Below, piece after piece: positions 1 through 7,584 of a DNA stretch of 64,000 nucleotides. The notes beneath the pieces were generated by a model. That model saw only the letters and a program-made list of their open reading frames with translations. It ran no database searches and had not been told where the DNA came from. How positions within the stretch are numbered: the first letter of the stretch is position 1; every line of letters begins with the position of its first letter. Position numbers and translations under genes: made by a program. This stretch comes from CALOFP01 sp942492635 (GTDB taxonomy: Bacteria > UBP6 > UBA1177 > CALOFP01), in NCBI GenBank assembly GCA_942492635.1, contig CALOFP010000002.1, forward strand, positions 1 to 64,000, read 5' to 3'.

Positions 1-112
1 TAATAATTCTCCAAGGAAAAATTTACAGACAAGGTTGTTGATAACTATTTAACGATTTCCTCCGGCAGCTTTGTCTTAATTGTGAATAAATCACTCTGAA
101 GTTTGTAAATAA

Positions 113-141
113 TTGATTTTCCTGAAATGTTTCATTATAAT
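113..141 (+). promoter_or_regulatory. Sigma70-type promoter of the MopE-like lipoprotein gene
   Basis: A TTGATT -35 box (113-118) and a perfect TATAAT -10 box (136-141) are separated by 17 nt. Transcription would start near 148, downstream of an in-frame ATG at 127. This rules that ATG out and supports the ATG at 181. Confidence 0.7.
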
Positions 142-180
142 CCCTCGTTGCACTTAACTACATTTTTAAGGAGTGAAAGA

Positions 181-1806
181 ATGAAGAAAGTATTGTTGTC
201 CTTTTTTATTCTGTCGTTTTTCTGTTTTATTTCGTGTGCTACCGGCGAGGAAGATGACGGCGGTGGCTCAGGTTCCGGAGATACGGGTAGCTCAAACAGT
301 TCGGGGGATAACGGAAATTCAGGAGATACCGGATCCGGAACAGGCGGCGATACCGGTTCCGGCAACGATACGGGAAATGACGGAACCGGAGGCGACACGG
401 GCAGCGGTGATACCGGTGTCGGTGGTGATACCGGAGTTGGTACAGATACGGGTTCAGGGGGAGAAGATCCAGGAGACGATACCCCTGTGTGTGAGCCGGG
501 AGAGACTCAGGATTGCAAATACTCAGGCCCGGAGAATGTTCTGGGGAAAGGTGTCTGTAAGGCGGCTGTGCGAACTTGTAACGAAAAGGGCAAGTGGGGC
601 GAGTGTGAGGGCGAGGTTCTCCCTTCCCGTGAACAGTGCGACAGCGGAAAGGATGAGAATTGCGACGGGAAGGAGGCCGTTTCGGAAGGTGACAGCGATC
701 TTGACGGTGACGGTTTTACACGATGCCAGGGTGACTGTTGCCAGACTGTTGAAGAGTGCCCTCATCCCCATCTTGTAAATCCGGATGCGGCTGAAATTAT
801 CGGAAACGGGATAGATGACGACTGTGACGGATTTTCGGATATGGTTCTCGGTTGCGACGACAATATCGATCCCTCGACAAATAATCCCATGGATCTTGCA
901 AAGGCGATAGGACTTTGCAGGGAGACGACGGAGGATGGTCAAAAGTGGGGAGTCATAAGTGCTGAGCTTCTCTATCCCGACGGAAAAACCACCGATCTTT
1001 CAGGCACTCCTCTTCCCCCTGAGCGTTACGCTGTGTTTTACGACTTCGGAATGAGTTTCAAACCGATGCACGGACGTACCATGGCCGCTCTTTCGACAGG
1101 CAGTACGACAAAGCCGTTTGTGAACCTTTTTAAGGATCAGGGACCCACAAGTGGCCTGCCGGATGATTGGTTCAAGGCTAACAACAACGCTCTTCCAAGT
1201 GCACCCGCATGCGGAAATGTTGCTGCCAACGTATCGACAGTAAACGATGCCGTCATGTTGAAGCTCAGGGTGAGGGTTCCACTCAATGCGCAGGCATTCT
1301 CGGTGAATGCCAACTTCTTCTCATTTGAATTCCCTCAGTGGGTATGCAGTGAATACAACGATTTTTTTGTATTGCTTCTCGACAGCAAATTCGAGACGGA
1401 TGATGAAAATTTCAAGAATCCTTCGGATAAAAATCTTGCAATGGACGAGCAGAAAAATCCAGTGGGTGTCAATCTCGCAAAAAGCGGTCTCTTCAGAATA
1501 TGTGATAAAACGCCTTACACAGGAGTAACCTACGATTCCTGCATAGGATCTGATATGTTAAAGGGAACAGGAATGCATGCAGGTGATCCTCTTCCCGACC
1601 CGCTTCCTTATGAAGGATACGTGAATCAGACCCACGGAGCCTCCTGGTGGCTGACGACAAGAGGGAATGTCGAGCCCGGCGAAGTCATAGAGATGAGGTT
1701 TGCAATTTGGGATACCGGAGATCATCTCTGGGAAAGCCTTATTCTTCTGGATAACTTCCGCTGGCTTGTCACGAGAGAAATTCCAGGTACCGTCATCGAG
1801 GAGTAG
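181..1806 (+). CDS. Secreted lipoprotein with MopE-like cysteine-rich region and choice-of-anchor-L-like domain
   Basis: 541 residues. The ATG at 181 is chosen because AAGGAG lies just upstream and the promoter -10 box lies downstream of the other candidate start. Residues 1-19 are a lipoprotein signal peptide (lipobox ending FISC). Residues about 23-100 are a low-complexity Gly/Asp/Thr/Ser linker. Residues about 102-220 are rich in paired cysteines with a QCDSGKDENCDG motif and DDDCDG-type acidic runs, as in the Myxococcus MopE / putative metal-binding motif family. The C-terminal 320 residues end in a motif like those of choice-of-anchor L domains (PGEVIEMRFAIWDTGDHLWE, then LLDNFRW). Likely anchored in the outer membrane with a long tether and calcium- or metal-binding loops. 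Binding partner and function are unknown. Monocistronic. Confidence 0.8.
   Translation: MKKVLLSFFILSFFCFISCATGEEDDGGGSGSGDTGSSNSSGDNGNSGDTGSGTGGDTGSGNDTGNDGTGGDTGSGDTGVGGDTGVGTDTGSGGEDPGDDTPVCEPGETQDCKYSGPENVLGKGVCKAAVRTCNEKGKWGECEGEVLPSREQCDSGKDENCDGKEAVSEGDSDLDGDGFTRCQGDCCQTVEECPHPHLVNPDAAEIIGNGIDDDCDGFSDMVLGCDDNIDPSTNNPMDLAKAIGLCRETTEDGQKWGVISAELLYPDGKTTDLSGTPLPPERYAVFYDFGMSFKPMHGRTMAALSTGSTTKPFVNLFKDQGPTSGLPDDWFKANNNALPSAPACGNVAANVSTVNDAVMLKLRVRVPLNAQAFSVNANFFSFEFPQWVCSEYNDFFVLLLDSKFETDDENFKNPSDKNLAMDEQKNPVGVNLAKSGLFRICDKTPYTGVTYDSCIGSDMLKGTGMHAGDPLPDPLPYEGYVNQTHGASWWLTTRGNVEPGEVIEMRFAIWDTGDHLWESLILLDNFRWLVTREIPGTVIEE
250..486 (+). repeat. Low-complexity GDTG-type coding repeat
   Basis: Degenerate repeats of Gly-Asp-Thr-Gly/Ser codons form a flexible, hydrophilic linker right after the lipidated cysteine of the first lipoprotein. 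The copies are imperfect in length and sequence, so this is not a clean tandem array. Confidence 0.7.
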
Positions 1807-1978
1807 GGTGGGGCTGAAAATTCGATTACCATTTGCCGGAAGGTAAGATTCCAAAATAAATTCCAGAACAGACTTTTTCGACAAAAGCACAAGGCAATGG
1901 GTTGATATATTTCTTTTTTTATTCTTGTAATTAATTTGTCTTTGCGTTAAATTTTATTAAATAGCGTTTGGTGGACAT

Positions 1979-2446
1979 ATGAAAAAGATTTTATTTGTAC
2001 TTGTGCTGATGGCATCCGTCGTACTTTTCGGAAATCAGGCGAAGAGCAACAGATTTGCAGCAGGAATCGTTCTAGGAGAGCCTACCGGACTTTCCGGAGT
2101 ACTCAATTTCAACAAGCAGAACGGGATTGACATGGTTGTGAGTTACTCGTTCGGTGACAGGGGCAGCTTGAACATTCATTCCGACTATATCTATAGGTTC
2201 TACGGGATTGTTCCGATTCCTGAGGGAGATACGGCACTCTATACCGGCATAGGAGGGCGACTTCTCATAAGGGACGACAGTCACGATGATGACATATCCC
2301 TGGGTGTTCGTGTTCCCGGCGGAATTCTCTACCAGCTCAATAAAATTCCGCTGGAGTTCCTTCTGGAGGCTGCAATAATTCTTGACATAATTCCGTCGAC
2401 GGATGCCGATTTCAACATATTCATCGGTGCCCGCTATCGCTTCTGA
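1979..2446 (+). CDS. Small outer-membrane beta-barrel protein (BAPKO_0422-like)
   Basis: 155 residues with a clear signal peptide (about residues 1-19, ending before NQAKSN). The mature part has alternating hydrophobic strands, a GIVLGEPTGLSG start like that of the DUF3996/BAPKO_0422 outer-membrane family, and a terminal aromatic residue (GARYRF), the usual end signature of beta-barrel proteins. Size fits an eight-stranded barrel. A GGTGG ribosome-binding site precedes the ATG. The flanking gene rsmB has its own candidate promoter, so this is probably a single-gene unit. The family call is by eye; the barrel and export calls are firmer. Confidence 0.65.
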   Translation: MKKILFVLVLMASVVLFGNQAKSNRFAAGIVLGEPTGLSGVLNFNKQNGIDMVVSYSFGDRGSLNIHSDYIYRFYGIVPIPEGDTALYTGIGGRLLIRDDSHDDDISLGVRVPGGILYQLNKIPLEFLLEAAIILDIIPSTDADFNIFIGARYRF

Positions 2447-2473
2447 CAATCTTCCGGCTTTATGCATGAAAAC

Positions 2474-2501
2474 TTTCAAAAGAGCGGATAAAAACTATAA
2501 T
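2474..2501 (+). promoter_or_regulatory. Candidate promoter for rsmB
   Basis: A TATAAT -10 box (2496-2501) follows a weak TTTCAA -35 box (2474-2479) at 16 nt. A short TGCCG-T-CGGCA palindrome sits just after the -10 box, near the expected start of transcription. Confidence 0.45.
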
Positions 2502-2524
2502 GCCGTCGGCACAGGGGGTGCTAC

Positions 2525-3721
2525 TTGCGAATGAATCGATTTCTGACAGCAAGACTTGATGAGGCCGTTGAAACCTTTCTCGGGACTGGTGACAAGGCTG
2601 ACAGGATGCTCCGGCAGATATGCCGCGATCATCGGCTGGGAAAGAGAGACAGAGCATGGCTTTACGAGAGATTTTTCTTTTTTGTGAGACGTCGCTACTT
2701 TGTCGAATTCTTTGAAGGATATACAGAACGCTCCGAAGTGATCTGCAGACTTTTCGAGAGTGAACTCGATGACGGGATGAAAAGGCGACTTGACGATTTC
2801 AGGATTCTCCCGAAAGAGGAGAAGCATAGGCTAGTCATGTCTTACCCCTCTTTTCTCGACAGGGAAATCGAGGGCCGGTTTGAAAGCCAAGCTCCCGGAA
2901 TTCGAAGATGGCTCAACAGAAGGGCGGAAACCATTGTGAGGGTAAACACGAAGAGAACTTCCCGCCAGAAGTTGATGGGAGCATTTGCCGATCTTGGAAT
3001 TGAGGCTGAGCCGACAAGGTTTTCTCCCCTCGGACTGAAAATCAGGGGCGAAACATCGTCGCTTGCGGCTACGGAGCAGTTTGAGAAGGGAGGTTTCGAC
3101 ATTCAGGATGAGAGCAGTCAGCTTGCCTGTCTTCTTGTTTCAAAACAGGGGGATTCGGTGCTTGACAGTTGTGCAGGTGGCGGAGGAAAAAGCCTGGGAA
3201 TTGCCTCTTTCTTTCCGAAAAAGAAGATCTTTGCATCGGATATTCGCACCTACCTCTTCCGTGAAATCGGAAAAAGGGCCCGGGGCGCGGGAGTTAAACT
3301 GAAGACACTTTCGCCGGAAACCCTCTCACAAAGAAGGTTTGACACGGTTTTTGTCGATGCGCCATGCTCGGGAACGGGAGTTCTCAGGAGAAATCCGGAG
3401 GACCGCTGGAGGATAGACGAAAAGAGGGTTGAAAGACTTCTTTTTGCCCAGAAGGAGTGTCTGTCGTCATATGCGCCGCTTGTGGAAAAGTTTGGAGAGC
3501 TCATCTATGTTACATGTTCCTTCCTGCGGAGGGAAAACGAGGCGATGATAGAAAACTTTCTCTCCCGGAATCCGGAGTTCGAACTGGTGGACGCCGGAGG
3601 TCGCCTGAGTGTAAACCTTGACAGTGATGATGTCGACGACCTTGTTTCCGGTCCCTTTTTCAGCATATCCCCCCTAAGTGCCGGTGACCTGTTTTTCGGC
3701 GCGATTATGAGGAGAAAATGA
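2525..3721 (+). CDS. rsmB: 16S rRNA cytosine-C5 methyltransferase, RsmB/NOP family
   Basis: 398 residues. The N-terminal region (about 1-130) is helical and NusB-like. The C-terminal region is a Rossmann methyltransferase with the cofactor motif VLDSCAGGGGKS and both catalytic cysteines of the m5C family: PCSG in DAPCSGTGVLRRNP and TCS in YVTCSFLRRENEAM. RsmB methylates C967 of 16S rRNA using S-adenosylmethionine; RsmF-like alternatives exist in the same fold. The TTG at 2525 is preferred because GGGGG (2514-2518) lies 6 nt upstream; the in-frame ATG at 2531 is possible. The stop overlaps the next start by 4 nt (ATGA). Confidence 0.85.
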   Translation: MRMNRFLTARLDEAVETFLGTGDKADRMLRQICRDHRLGKRDRAWLYERFFFFVRRRYFVEFFEGYTERSEVICRLFESELDDGMKRRLDDFRILPKEEKHRLVMSYPSFLDREIEGRFESQAPGIRRWLNRRAETIVRVNTKRTSRQKLMGAFADLGIEAEPTRFSPLGLKIRGETSSLAATEQFEKGGFDIQDESSQLACLLVSKQGDSVLDSCAGGGGKSLGIASFFPKKKIFASDIRTYLFREIGKRARGAGVKLKTLSPETLSQRRFDTVFVDAPCSGTGVLRRNPEDRWRIDEKRVERLLFAQKECLSSYAPLVEKFGELIYVTCSFLRRENEAMIENFLSRNPEFELVDAGGRLSVNLDSDDVDDLVSGPFFSISPLSAGDLFFGAIMRRK

Positions 3722-4917
3722 TCTGGCTACAAATTTTAACCCCGCTTTTCGTGATGATTCTGATGCTCAAGATGCGTCAGAGACTTGAAGTGGTTCTTCC
3801 TGCGGGAGCCTTCCTTCTCGCTCTTTTTTTCGGAATGGATGTAACAACCGTTCCGAGCCTCTTTTTCAAAGGATTTGTCACTTTTCCATTCTGGAACCTG
3901 TTTCTGGTTATTCTTTTTGTCATGCTTCTCGGTGATTTGATGGACCGGGGAAAACTGTTGACCAGGATGGCCGCAATTTTCCTTAAACTTTTCGGTGACA
4001 ACAGGATTGCAGCAGCAGCCTCGACCGGATTCATCGGGTTTCTTCCCATGCCCGGAGGATCGCTTCTCAGTGCCCCCTTCGTCGACCGGCTTGTTGATGA
4101 CTACTCAAAAGAAGATCGGCTTATTCTCAACTACTGGTACAGGCACATCTGGGAGTACTTTTTTCCACTCTACTCAGGAATGGCTTGGATTATCACGGTG
4201 ATGAAAATTGATCCGGTTGAAATTTTCCTCTGGCTCGGACCGATGACAATTGTGATGGCCGCAGCTGGAGTTCCGCTACTTCTGCGAAAAAAGAGCCGGG
4301 ATAGATCGGATATCGCATCGAAGGAAAGTCCTTTCAAACTCTTTTTCATAAGCTGGCCAATCCTTCTTTCGGTCACACTCTCAATAGCATTTTCAATTCC
4401 GCTTCTCTATTCAATTGCCGGATCGGTAATCCTTTTCCTGGTTTCAAGAAGGGATCTTTTTAAATTCGTGAAGCCGTTCCTTTTTAAAAGGGAGCGAGTG
4501 CATCTCTTTATTCTCGTAGCCGGTATTATCTTTTTCGATACGGTGGTGCGGGAAGCCGGCGTTGCAGAAAAACTGTTCGAAGCGCTTCGAAATGTGCCGC
4601 AGGAAGCTGTGATCTTCACAATACCCTTTATTGTGGGAATGCTGACCGGAATATCTGTGGGATTCATATCGATCGCATTTCCGATTCTTTCACCCTTCCT
4701 TATGGCTGATGGAAACGTCGACATGAAGCTTCTTCTTCTGGCCTACATCGGGGGATTCAATGGTGTGATGATTTCGCCGACCCACCTATGCCTTATCGTC
4801 ACCACACCCTACTTCAAAACCACCCTCGGACGGGTCTACCCGAAAATAGTCCTCTGTGCCCTTGCGACGATCGTAATGGGTCTCGGATACTACTGGGCGA
4901 GGACGGCTCTTCAGTAA
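3718..4917 (+). CDS. DUF401-family integral membrane protein
   Basis: 399 residues, mostly hydrophobic, with about 10-12 predicted membrane segments. It resembles DUF401 permease-like proteins of the ion-transporter superfamily: a GFLPMPGGSLLSAPFVD re-entrant motif in the first half and a matching YIGGFNGVMISPTHLC motif in the second half suggest an inverted-repeat transporter. The substrate is unknown; organic anions are a guess from the superfamily. It starts inside the rsmB stop (ATGA), so it is translationally coupled to it. Convergent with the receiver-kinase gene downstream. Confidence 0.7.
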   Translation: MIWLQILTPLFVMILMLKMRQRLEVVLPAGAFLLALFFGMDVTTVPSLFFKGFVTFPFWNLFLVILFVMLLGDLMDRGKLLTRMAAIFLKLFGDNRIAAAASTGFIGFLPMPGGSLLSAPFVDRLVDDYSKEDRLILNYWYRHIWEYFFPLYSGMAWIITVMKIDPVEIFLWLGPMTIVMAAAGVPLLLRKKSRDRSDIASKESPFKLFFISWPILLSVTLSIAFSIPLLYSIAGSVILFLVSRRDLFKFVKPFLFKRERVHLFILVAGIIFFDTVVREAGVAEKLFEALRNVPQEAVIFTIPFIVGMLTGISVGFISIAFPILSPFLMADGNVDMKLLLLAYIGGFNGVMISPTHLCLIVTTPYFKTTLGRVYPKIVLCALATIVMGLGYYWARTALQ

Positions 4918-5054
4918 AATCAATCCGGTAGCCGTAGCACGGTTGTATCTGTTTTCGTGTACATTTTGAGATCCTGAATTTTTTCGATCATAAGGCTCTC
5001 TATTGAAACGGTGCATGATTAAAATAGACTATGAAAAAATTGAAAAACCACAAT

Positions 5055-6182
5055 TTAACCACGCGAAGCGGTATTGGAGACGTCAAAATAGAAAATACTC
5101 CCCCCTTCGGGGTTGTTTTCGACGCCGATGGTTCCCTTGTGAAGTGCTATTACCTTTCGGCAGAAGTAGAGACCCATTCCGCTGCCTTCGGTTTCTATTT
5201 CCTTGAGCCGCTCTCCCGGGTTGAAGATGTTTTTGTGTTCGCTTTCCGGCACTCCTATGCCGTTGTCCTTCACATAATAACCCTTCCCCTCCTTAAATCC
5301 GATTTGGATTTCCGTTCCGCCGTAGAGAAGGGCGTTTTTCAGCAGATTTCGGAAAACGATTGTGATTCTAATCCGGTCCCCGAAAATCTCCGGCATCGGA
5401 TTCACTTTTACCTCGGCATTCTTTTCCTTCACTGTAATTTCCATTTCTCTAATCAGATTTTCTACTTCCGGAGTAGGGTCAAAAAGAGTGAACGGGTTTT
5501 TTTGAGTGTTCAGCCGACTTATGTCCAGAAGATCGGTTATGAGTGTTCTCATTCTTACGGCGTTGAGGGATATGCGTTCAAGAAAAAACTTTTCCTGGTC
5601 GTTTTTTTGATTGTCCATCTCCCTGAGTAGCCTCGAGCTGTAGCCCATTATCGAAACCAGAGGGGATTGGAGGTCGTGGGATGTTATGTAGAGAAGATCC
5701 TTGAGATCACGGTTCAGTTTTCTGGTTTCTCTCTGGGCGTCCCTCAGTTTTCTTAGCATTCGACCCAATTTTTCGGCATTTTTTTCTGCTCTCTTTCTCT
5801 GGCGGTAGAGATCTACGAATATATCCGCCTTGTTTTTCAGGATGGTAGGATTCATTGGTTTGAAAATGTAGTCCACAGCTCCCGCTTCGTATCCCCTGAA
5901 TATGTAGTGGGGTTCTTTTCCGATGGCGGTGATGAATATTATGGGAATATGACGGGTGGCGCTGTTGGATCTCATCAGTTCCGCAGTCTCGAACCCGTCC
6001 ATTTCCGGCATCATCACATCGAGAAAAACCACGGCAAAGTCATGCTGGAGGGTGAGCGCGAGCGCTTCGTTTCCCGAGTAGGCCTTCAAGATTGTCAGTT
6101 CCGGATCATCCAGTACGCTCTCCAGGGTGAGCAGATTTTCCGGACGGTCATCCACGATCAGTATTTTGATTTTCTCTTTCAT
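5055..6182 (-). CDS. Receiver-histidine kinase (response regulator fused to a cytoplasmic kinase)
   Basis: 375 residues from the ATG at 6182, which overlaps the cheB stop; a GTG at 6194 is an alternative. Residues 1-120 form a receiver domain with DD at 11-12, phosphoacceptor Asp55 (VFLDVMMPE) and Lys108. A short coiled coil follows, then a HisKA box with His169 (ITSHDLQSPL) and an ATPase domain with N box (NLLKNALLYG), DNGIGV and GSGMGL motifs. There is no membrane segment, so it is cytoplasmic. Last gene of the hybrid kinase-cheR-cheB operon; the receiver probably takes phosphate from the large hybrid kinase or acts in a relay. Confidence 0.9.
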   Translation of the reverse strand: MKEKIKILIVDDRPENLLTLESVLDDPELTILKAYSGNEALALTLQHDFAVVFLDVMMPEMDGFETAELMRSNSATRHIPIIFITAIGKEPHYIFRGYEAGAVDYIFKPMNPTILKNKADIFVDLYRQRKRAEKNAEKLGRMLRKLRDAQRETRKLNRDLKDLLYITSHDLQSPLVSIMGYSSRLLREMDNQKNDQEKFFLERISLNAVRMRTLITDLLDISRLNTQKNPFTLFDPTPEVENLIREMEITVKEKNAEVKVNPMPEIFGDRIRITIVFRNLLKNALLYGGTEIQIGFKEGKGYYVKDNGIGVPESEHKNIFNPGERLKEIETEGSGMGLYFCRKVIALHKGTIGVENNPEGGSIFYFDVSNTASRG

Positions 6183-6760
6183 CGTGCCCCGCACAGTTCA
6201 AGAAGTTTTGCAGCAATCTGTTCGAGGGGAACTACGTAGTCGACTTTAGCTTCGCGAATTCCTGCCGCAGGCATTGTGGGAACTTCCGCCGTAGCCGGAT
6301 CTTCAACGATAGCCGTTCCTCCCATCTCGGTTATTCTTTTCAAACCCTTTGCTCCATCCCTGTTAGCCCCTGTGAGAAGAACTCCGACAAGTCTCTCCCT
6401 ATATGCTTCTGCGGCGGTTTCAAAGAGAACGTCGATGGAGGGTCTTGCGAAATTTACCTTTTCGTCGATTGTCAGTGATAGAGTGAAATTTTCCTCTATC
6501 AGAAGGTGGTAGTTGGGTGGGGCGATGTAGACATTCCCCCCTTCGAGCCGCTCTTTTTCGTCTGCCTCTTTTACGGAGAGTGGAGATCGGGTGTTGAGAA
6601 ATTCAGGCAGGAATCCTCTGGATTCCGGGCTGGCGTGCTGGACCACTGCAATGGGAATGGGAAAATCCTCCGGAATGGCGGAAAGAATTACAGAGAGGGC
6701 GTTGAGGCCTCCTGCTGAGGTGCCGATAACGACGCATTTATAGATGGAGAGGTATCTCAT
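6179..6760 (-). CDS. Stand-alone CheB-type protein-glutamate methylesterase
   Basis: 193 residues corresponding only to the CheB catalytic domain; the usual N-terminal receiver is absent. The catalytic triad is visible: Ser15 in GTSAGG, His42 in QHASPES and Asp135 in TGANRDGA. CheB enzymes remove methyl groups from, and deamidate, glutamate/glutamine residues of chemoreceptors. No receptor gene is present here, so the substrate may be a coiled coil of the upstream hybrid kinase or a remote receptor. The absence of a receiver suggests control through another protein, perhaps the downstream receiver-kinase. Overlaps cheR by 4 nt. Confidence 0.9.
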   Translation of the reverse strand: MRYLSIYKCVVIGTSAGGLNALSVILSAIPEDFPIPIAVVQHASPESRGFLPEFLNTRSPLSVKEADEKERLEGGNVYIAPPNYHLLIEENFTLSLTIDEKVNFARPSIDVLFETAAEAYRERLVGVLLTGANRDGAKGLKRITEMGGTAIVEDPATAEVPTMPAAGIREAKVDYVVPLEQIAAKLLELCGAR

Positions 6761-7584
6761 TTCGGATACCTCTTTCGGTAGATTTTTTCATCGGGAACCA
6801 CCTCCTCGAAGCTGTCGACGTACTTTGTGAATCGTATGCTCTCCTTCGATCCCAGACAGAGAAATGCGCCGCGTTTCATGCTGTCGAGAAAGAGCTTGAT
6901 GACACGGTTCTGAAGCGGTTTTTCAAAGTAAATCAGCACGTTTCGACAGACGATCACGTTCATTTCTCCGAAAACGCTGTCGGTCACGAGGTTGTGATCG
7001 GCGAAGATCACTTTTTCCTTTAGAGAGTTGTCGATGATTACCGAATCGTATTTTGCCGTGTAATAATCGGCAAAGGATCCCTTTCCGCCTGCTCTCTGGT
7101 AGTTCTGTGTATATTCCCTTATCCTTTCAACCGGGTATATTCCCTCCTTTGCCTTCTGGAGAACTATTTGATTGAAGTCGGTCGCGTAAATCTGTGTGTT
7201 TTTCAGAAGTTGCTCTTCGTGAAGCACTATTGCCATTGAGTAGACTTCCTCTCCTGTGGCGCATCCGGCGTGCCACACCTTTATGAAAGGGTATGTTCGG
7301 AGAAGGGGAACAACCTCTCGGCGGAATGCCCTGTAGAAGGAGGGATCCCGGAACATTTCAGTAACATTGATGGAGAGATCTTGAAGAATGAGGTCGAAGA
7401 AGGATTCTTCCTCCAGAATTCTTCGTTGCATCTCTGAAAGTGTTGGTATTTCAGAAAGTTCCAGACGGTGCCGGAGACGCCGCTTTATATGGGCTCTTGA
7501 GTATTTCCTGAAATCGTAGCCGTATTTCCGGAAAATTGCTTCAAGAAGAAGATCCAGTTCTATGTTCTCGTTTTCCCTGTTCAT
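6757..7584 (-). CDS. CheR-type protein-glutamate O-methyltransferase
   Basis: 275 residues from the ATG at 7584, which overlaps the hybrid kinase stop (ATGA); a GTG at 7596 is possible. It has the CheR N-terminal helical domain with NVTEMFRDPSFY, the cofactor motif HAGCATGEEVYSMAI, and CRNVLIYFEKPLQNRVI near the end. It transfers methyl groups from S-adenosylmethionine to receptor glutamates. Second gene of the operon, opposing the CheB next to it. No MCP gene is visible in the window. Confidence 0.92.
   Translation of the reverse strand: MNRENENIELDLLLEAIFRKYGYDFRKYSRAHIKRRLRHRLELSEIPTLSEMQRRILEEESFFDLILQDLSINVTEMFRDPSFYRAFRREVVPLLRTYPFIKVWHAGCATGEEVYSMAIVLHEEQLLKNTQIYATDFNQIVLQKAKEGIYPVERIREYTQNYQRAGGKGSFADYYTAKYDSVIIDNSLKEKVIFADHNLVTDSVFGEMNVIVCRNVLIYFEKPLQNRVIKLFLDSMKRGAFLCLGSKESIRFTKYVDSFEEVVPDEKIYRKRYPK

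Noticed and set aside
5100..5115. CCCC-TTC-GGGG hairpin near the end of the receiver-kinase gene
   Set aside because: It lies inside the coding sequence and has no T-tract, so it is treated as incidental.
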